38,233 bases of DNA from Vulcanimicrobiota bacterium (GTDB lineage Bacteria > Vulcanimicrobiota > Vulcanimicrobiia > Vulcanimicrobiales > Vulcanimicrobiaceae), in NCBI GenBank assembly GCA_003161555.1, contig PMOG01000037.1, positions 1 through 38,233 of the forward strand, in the 5' to 3' direction. The notes under the pieces were generated by a model. The model was not told where the DNA came from. It saw only the letters and a list, made by a program, of their open reading frames with translations, and did no database searches. The translations under genes and the position numbers were made by a program. Shown in pieces: positions 33,110 to 38,233 of the stretch (position 1 is the stretch's first letter; every line of letters begins with the position of its first letter).

Positions 33110-33751
33110 CTATACCTCCGCCGGACTGGGCCTGATAGACCATAACCGAACGCATGTTAAGAATGCCGCGCCCGCCAATGCGCACAATGCGCACAGAATT
33201 AATAAGTAGAGCGCGACATTCCCATATTTTTGAAGTACGGGCAGATACTCATTGGATAGCTTCAAAAGCCCGAAGAAGATCACATAAAGTGGGAACATCG
33301 CAATGCGCGCTGGGAATACAAGGAAAAGTCCCGTGGCCAGAAGGGCAATAGGTAGATAAAAAAGAGGCGCCGCGATTATGAATTGTGTTAGGTCTGATGA
33401 GCCTAGCAGCCCGAGCGCAGACGCGATCGCAACGCTAATCGTGAAGACAACGGAACTTAAAGCGACGACTTCTGTGCATTTTACTAATGCGAGTTGTAAT
33501 CGGCTTAGAGGAAGACTCACGAGAAGCCAGATCGTGCCTTTCGAGCGATCGTTACCAACCAGCCACCACGGCGATATTACAGGCACCGCGAGGAAAGTGA
33601 ATCCAAAGAGCATGGCGACGATTTTGCCGCGATGATCGCCAGTGATGTAGGCGTACGTGGGAATAGCGCACGCGAAGGTTATCATCCCTAACAGCATTTT
33701 CCAATGCACTCGGATGTCCAGGATTAGAATTGCGGTAAACTTTTCAAGCAT
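33110..33751 (-). CDS. ABC-2-like multi-span permease
   Basis: 213 residues with about six hydrophobic segments (LLGMITFACAIPTYAYI, LFGFTFLAVPVISPWWLV, VFTISVAIASALGLLG and others). The segment WLVGNDRSKGTIWLLVSLPLSR resembles the cytoplasmic coupling loop of ABC-2 type permeases. The start overlaps the ATPase gene by eight bases. Together they would form a small ABC exporter. Codon use is AT-richer than in the flanking genes: one 60-base line (33181-33240) has 26 G+C, against 48 of 60 at 25141-25200. The substrate is unknown, though the nearby C39 peptidase suggests a peptide. Confidence 0.7.
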   Translation of the reverse strand: MLEKFTAILILDIRVHWKMLLGMITFACAIPTYAYITGDHRGKIVAMLFGFTFLAVPVISPWWLVGNDRSKGTIWLLVSLPLSRLQLALVKCTEVVALSSVVFTISVAIASALGLLGSSDLTQFIIAAPLFYLPIALLATGLFLVFPARIAMFPLYVIFFGLLKLSNEYLPVLQKYGNVALYLLILCALCALAGAAFLTCVRLWSIRPSPAEV

Positions 33752-34433
33752 TGGCCACGGTTAGGTAGAGTTCGGTAAGCGATCCGCCGGACTTCAGTTT
33801 GACATCGGCTTCGTTCCCATCAAATACGAGCATGCCATCCCGCAACAGGAGAAAACGCTTGCAAAGAGACTCGACCTCTTGTAAATCGTGCGACGAAACG
33901 ATAAACATCACATCGCCCTCAGATGCAAGCGTTCTCACTATATTCGTCAGCTCGACTCGAGAACCGGGATCTAGAGCGTTCCAGGGTTCGTCAAGTAAAA
34001 CGACGTCGGCTCTCCGCGCAAGCGCTACAACGAGAGCGAATTTCGCTAACATACCGGCTGAAGCTGCGCCCGTCCGCTTATGGCGGGGGATCGAAAACCT
34101 TTCGAGCGCTCGACGCGCGACGTCATTATCCCATGCGGGATAGCAGTGCTTAAACAAATCTAGGTGGTCCTCGAAGGTGATGCCATGGTACCAGACATCC
34201 CGGCCATGCGCAAAGCTGACTCTCGACAACCTATCTAAACGGCTCAAGTTGGCGCCGTTGAAGCTCACGCTTCCTTTATCGGTCTGTGAGATGCCGGCAA
34301 GAGCGCTGAACAGGGTGGTTTTCCCGGCGCCGTTGGCGCCAACTAACCCAATGAGCTGCTCAGTCAGCGTTAAGGTGATCGGTCCAAGACGAAAGTCCCG
34401 ATAGTCTTGGGTCAGCGCTTCTATTCGGAGCAT
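33744..34433 (-). CDS. ABC transporter ATP-binding protein
   Basis: 229 residues. Walker A GANGAGKTT is at 32-40, Walker B VVLLDEPWNALDPG, and H-loop VSSHDLQEV. The signature is atypical: AASAGMLAKFALVVALARR replaces LSGGQ, as in many bacteriocin-immunity and lantibiotic-type ATPases with a GM motif. It overlaps the permease gene by eight bases and follows the Yip1-like gene by two. It probably energises export of, or protection against, a small molecule or peptide. Confidence 0.88.
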   Translation of the reverse strand: MLRIEALTQDYRDFRLGPITLTLTEQLIGLVGANGAGKTTLFSALAGISQTDKGSVSFNGANLSRLDRLSRVSFAHGRDVWYHGITFEDHLDLFKHCYPAWDNDVARRALERFSIPRHKRTGAASAGMLAKFALVVALARRADVVLLDEPWNALDPGSRVELTNIVRTLASEGDVMFIVSSHDLQEVESLCKRFLLLRDGMLVFDGNEADVKLKSGGSLTELYLTVANA

Positions 34434-34435
34434 TG

Positions 34436-35108
34436 TCAGTGCATCCCCAAACTCTTCACGGCGTTGCCGTTCGCCACTGTAAGCAATGCTACTCCGACGA
34501 CGTACGGCAGAAGTGAAATTACAGCCGCCTTATATCCGATTCTTCCAAGACTCATCACGCCATAGACGAGCATAGCCGTGAACCATATGCTGAATGGATT
34601 GATCAGCCCCGCAAGATTAAAAGCGCCTCCGCTTGGCAAGACGAGATTTAGGCCAATCGGAGGGACCGCAAAGAACCGACTTGCGCCCACATAAGACCAT
34701 ACTGCGATTGAAACGAGTTGTCCTAACAGGAGGATCGTCTCGCTAGCGAGCACCAGGGGGGAAAATTTTGCTAAACGGCGCGTTCGCGCCGACGAAAAGC
34801 GAGGTCGCCCATGTCAGGTACGCGGTTATCCAAGCTTTGATGAGTAAAACAAATGGAGCCACGACGAGAGTCAAGAGCGTTCCCCACCGCAAACTAACAG
34901 CGACATGAGCCCTTTGAGTTTCATCGAGCATAGACAGCAAGTTTGTCGAGACTAGACGACTGTTTCCTAGTTGAACGATTATCGCGATAGGGGCGAGAGC
35001 CGCAAATATCGCGACCGCTCTTGTTGCTCCAGAGTCGACGTACTTGACGGCTTCCTTGGGGGCGACAAGCGTGTCGGCAACAAGAGAGGCTGTTTTGCTG
35101 ATGCTCAT
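34436..35108 (-). pseudogene. Yip1-family membrane protein interrupted by a frameshift
   Basis: Two minus-strand frames complete each other. The N-terminal part (ATG 35108, MSISKTASLVAD) has two hydrophobic segments and stops at 34743 just after FSKIFPPGAR. The C-terminal part (34436-34753) continues with LASETILLLGQL and ends with three or four segments including FNLAGLINPFSIWF, which matches the NPF-type loop of Yip1 domains. The change of frame falls at a run of six C's (G's at 34756-34761 on the plus strand). Removing one C gives continuous FPLVLASET. It is either a sequencing or assembly error, a true pseudogene, or a split gene with GTG restart (11-base overlap). Yip1-like proteins often neighbour ABC systems. 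Confidence 0.75.
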
Positions 35109-35115
35109 GCGAGGT

Positions 35116-35661
35116 TCAAGCACCTGCACGGATAAGCACCGGCGCTGTTGAAGGGAAGTACGAGCTCGGCACAATTCGCACCCCCGACCAGGGATCGATC
35201 ATGCGATATTTTCCCGCGGTTCGAAGCGGTAACACAAGAATGTAGTGATGATCCTTTAGGACGATCGCCGCGGCTTTTTGGCTTTCACGACTGTAGGACA
35301 GGAAGGATTGAAGCGAAGTTTCCAATTTTCGCCGGCGCAATACCACTCTTACGTCGTCCAGAGAAACGCCTGTCAGGCTAACATTGAACTCACGTCTTAA
35401 GTCGTCAAACGAAACAATGATTCCGTTTACCCTGAGAAAGTTCGCGGCCGTAGCCGGGCCGCAATCCAGCAGTCCTCTCTGCATCACGAAAACCGAACCG
35501 CCTAAGCGGTTCGCGCGATCGGGATTGTTCGAAGCATCGCGATGCACCGTTGAGAGAATCAAGCTAACAGTCATGGGAATGCCACCGGCCGCGACGAGAA
35601 GCGCGCAGCCGATGGCAATCGCATGCCGTCCTAGGTGAATCCGAGAGTTCTCACCGATCAT
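35116..35661 (-). CDS. Membrane-anchored C39-family peptidase
   Basis: 181 residues. One N-terminal transmembrane segment (about 13-37) is followed by a C39 peptidase domain: Gln61 and catalytic Cys67 in QRGLLDCGPA, His139 in HHYILVL, and Asp156 in MIDPWSG, the full catalytic set. C39 peptidases cleave double-glycine-type leader peptides, usually as the N-terminal domain of an ABC exporter. Here the peptidase is a separate anchored protein, seven bases upstream of a Yip1-like gene and an ABC ATPase/permease pair. Topology is uncertain, since both flanks of the helix are basic. No double-glycine precursor was found nearby, so the substrate may be encoded elsewhere, or the enzyme may cleave other peptides. 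Confidence 0.85.
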   Translation of the reverse strand: MIGENSRIHLGRHAIAIGCALLVAAGGIPMTVSLILSTVHRDASNNPDRANRLGGSVFVMQRGLLDCGPATAANFLRVNGIIVSFDDLRREFNVSLTGVSLDDVRVVLRRRKLETSLQSFLSYSRESQKAAAIVLKDHHYILVLPLRTAGKYRMIDPWSGVRIVPSSYFPSTAPVLIRAGA

Positions 35662-35716
35662 CGCGCGAGGCGACGCTTTCAGCTCGACAGGGCTACCAGG
35701 ACCAATCCCATGAGAA

Positions 35717-36040
35717 TCACTTCAGGCTGCCCGGTACAGATACCGGCACCAACAAGAAACCCACCAACCTGGGCTTGAACGTGAGCATCACCGCCAAACT
35801 GCATAGCGCCAGCGCGGCAGCTTTGCGCATGAGCACCATCGCGCCGGGGCGATCGCCGATTGCGAGATGCTTCATTGACCGCAGCAAGTGGAGCGCTGGG
35901 GCTTGAATTACTGTTGGTTCACGCAGCTGCGCGAGTGCAGCGTCGGTGAGGGAAGGGTCCCCGGCAAAATAGAGCTGGTGCGCCCACGACGCATAGTCCC
36001 TGGAGGTTTCCGGGATCGGGGCGGCTTCTCGTGCGACCAT
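35717..36040 (-). CDS. Small protein with a hydrophobic C-terminus, unknown function
   Basis: 107 residues from ATG 36040, which has an AGGTG a few bases upstream; the track uses TTG 36052. Codon third positions are rich in G/C, as in real genes here. The N-terminal two thirds is helical with a TPR-like feel (LTDAALAQLRE, MKHLAIGDRPGAMVLMRKA). The last third is hydrophobic (ALALCSLAVMLTFKP, VGFLLVPVSV). I do not recognise it. It lies 55 bases upstream of the C39 gene on the same strand and could be its partner, a truncated older gene, or chance. There is no double-glycine motif. Confidence 0.45.
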   Translation of the reverse strand: MVAREAAPIPETSRDYASWAHQLYFAGDPSLTDAALAQLREPTVIQAPALHLLRSMKHLAIGDRPGAMVLMRKAAALALCSLAVMLTFKPRLVGFLLVPVSVPGSLK

Positions 36041-36200
36041 GTCACCTCGCAAGGCGTCAGTGGGCGGTCGGTCGATGCTTCGTGTTCCTGAACCTGCCGG
36101 CCTGGTGTCGCATGCCGATCCACGCTACCAGCGCACATACTGTGCGGGAGGTGCGCGGCTAGTAGAATCCGACGCCGCTGCGTGGTACACTCGTACGTCT
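36041..36200. promoter_or_regulatory. Divergent intergenic region upstream of mfd
   Basis: About 160 bases between the small minus-strand gene and mfd. TACACT at 36186-36191 could be a -10 element placing a start of transcription within a few bases of the mfd GTG, but no good -35 is seen. Only very short frames occur here. It is the most likely site for the mfd promoter and for the minus-strand island promoter. Confidence 0.35.

Positions 36201-38233
<2,033 letters not shown>

Larger units (their letters stand above)
33106..35715. other. AT-richer island with C39 peptidase, Yip1-like and ABC genes
   Basis: From the permease to the C39 gene the sequence is visibly poorer in G+C than both flanks. 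Hand counts of single 60-base lines give 26 (33181) and 29 (34501) G+C inside, against 48 at 25141 outside. All genes face left. No integrase, insertion sequence, tRNA or flanking direct repeat was found, so transfer is suggested by composition only. Confidence 0.6.

Noticed and set aside
33041-33145. 34-codon plus-strand frame with a promoter-like TTGACG upstream
   Set aside because: Too short, no ribosome site, and it overlaps the end of the permease gene. No similarity to a leader peptide or toxin was seen.
35682-35711. Ten-codon minus-strand frame (MGLVLVALSS) upstream of the C39 gene, considered as a peptide precursor
   Set aside because: No ribosome site and no double-glycine site; length is within chance expectation.
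35888-36091. 67-residue plus-strand ORF
   Set aside because: Lies antisense to the more gene-like minus frame 35717-36040, with no ribosome site.

Overview
The window comes from a GC-rich diderm (outer-membrane) bacterium with a very compact genome. The evidence for an outer membrane is two LptD/OstA-like beta-barrel proteins, the LPS-heptose enzyme HldD, a Wzm/Wzt polysaccharide ABC exporter and a PglC/WcaJ-type sugar transferase. Start codons are often GTG or TTG, and ATGA, GTGA and TGATG overlaps join many genes. My best guess at phylum is Candidatus Eremiobacterota (WPS-2) or a similar poorly cultured diderm. That is inference, because no rRNA is present.

Layout. (1) 1-4308, plus strand: the tail of an unknown gene, a membrane-anchored GT2, a fatty-acyl-AMP-ligase-like enzyme, its acyl carrier protein and a WcbI-family protein. 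Together they look like a cassette that decorates a glycan with acyl groups. (2) 4329-19851, minus strand, transcribed leftward from deoB: sugar transferase, MurJ-like flippase, O-antigen ligase/polymerase, a triple-domain glycosyltransferase, Wzm, Wzt, a GT2-GT4 fusion, a methyltransferase with a hendecad-repeat coiled coil (a possible WbdD-like chain ruler), a Wzx-like flippase and a second methyltransferase. This is one large surface-polysaccharide locus. (3) 19911-27076, plus strand: two tandem copies of an outer-membrane barrel plus secreted partner module, then an MFS-acyltransferase fusion. All are translationally coupled and look like envelope biogenesis. (4) 27082-32919: two small secreted or lipoproteins, a GtrB/ArnC-like GT2, hldD, a pyrimidine-nucleoside phosphorylase and a GT-C protein. 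Three proteins here share what looks like one small beta-rich domain. (5) 33110 to about 36040, minus strand: an AT-richer island with a membrane-anchored C39 peptidase, a Yip1-like membrane protein broken by a frameshift at a C6 run, an ABC ATPase and its permease. (6) 36201 to the end, plus strand: mfd, truncated by the window edge and absent from the ORF track because it has no stop codon.

The strongest candidates for new biology are the duplicated barrel-plus-partner module (3), the repeat-bearing methyltransferase beside Wzm/Wzt (2) and the C39/Yip1/ABC island (5). No tRNA, rRNA, CRISPR array or insertion sequence was seen. No gene-free stretch exceeds 300 bases.
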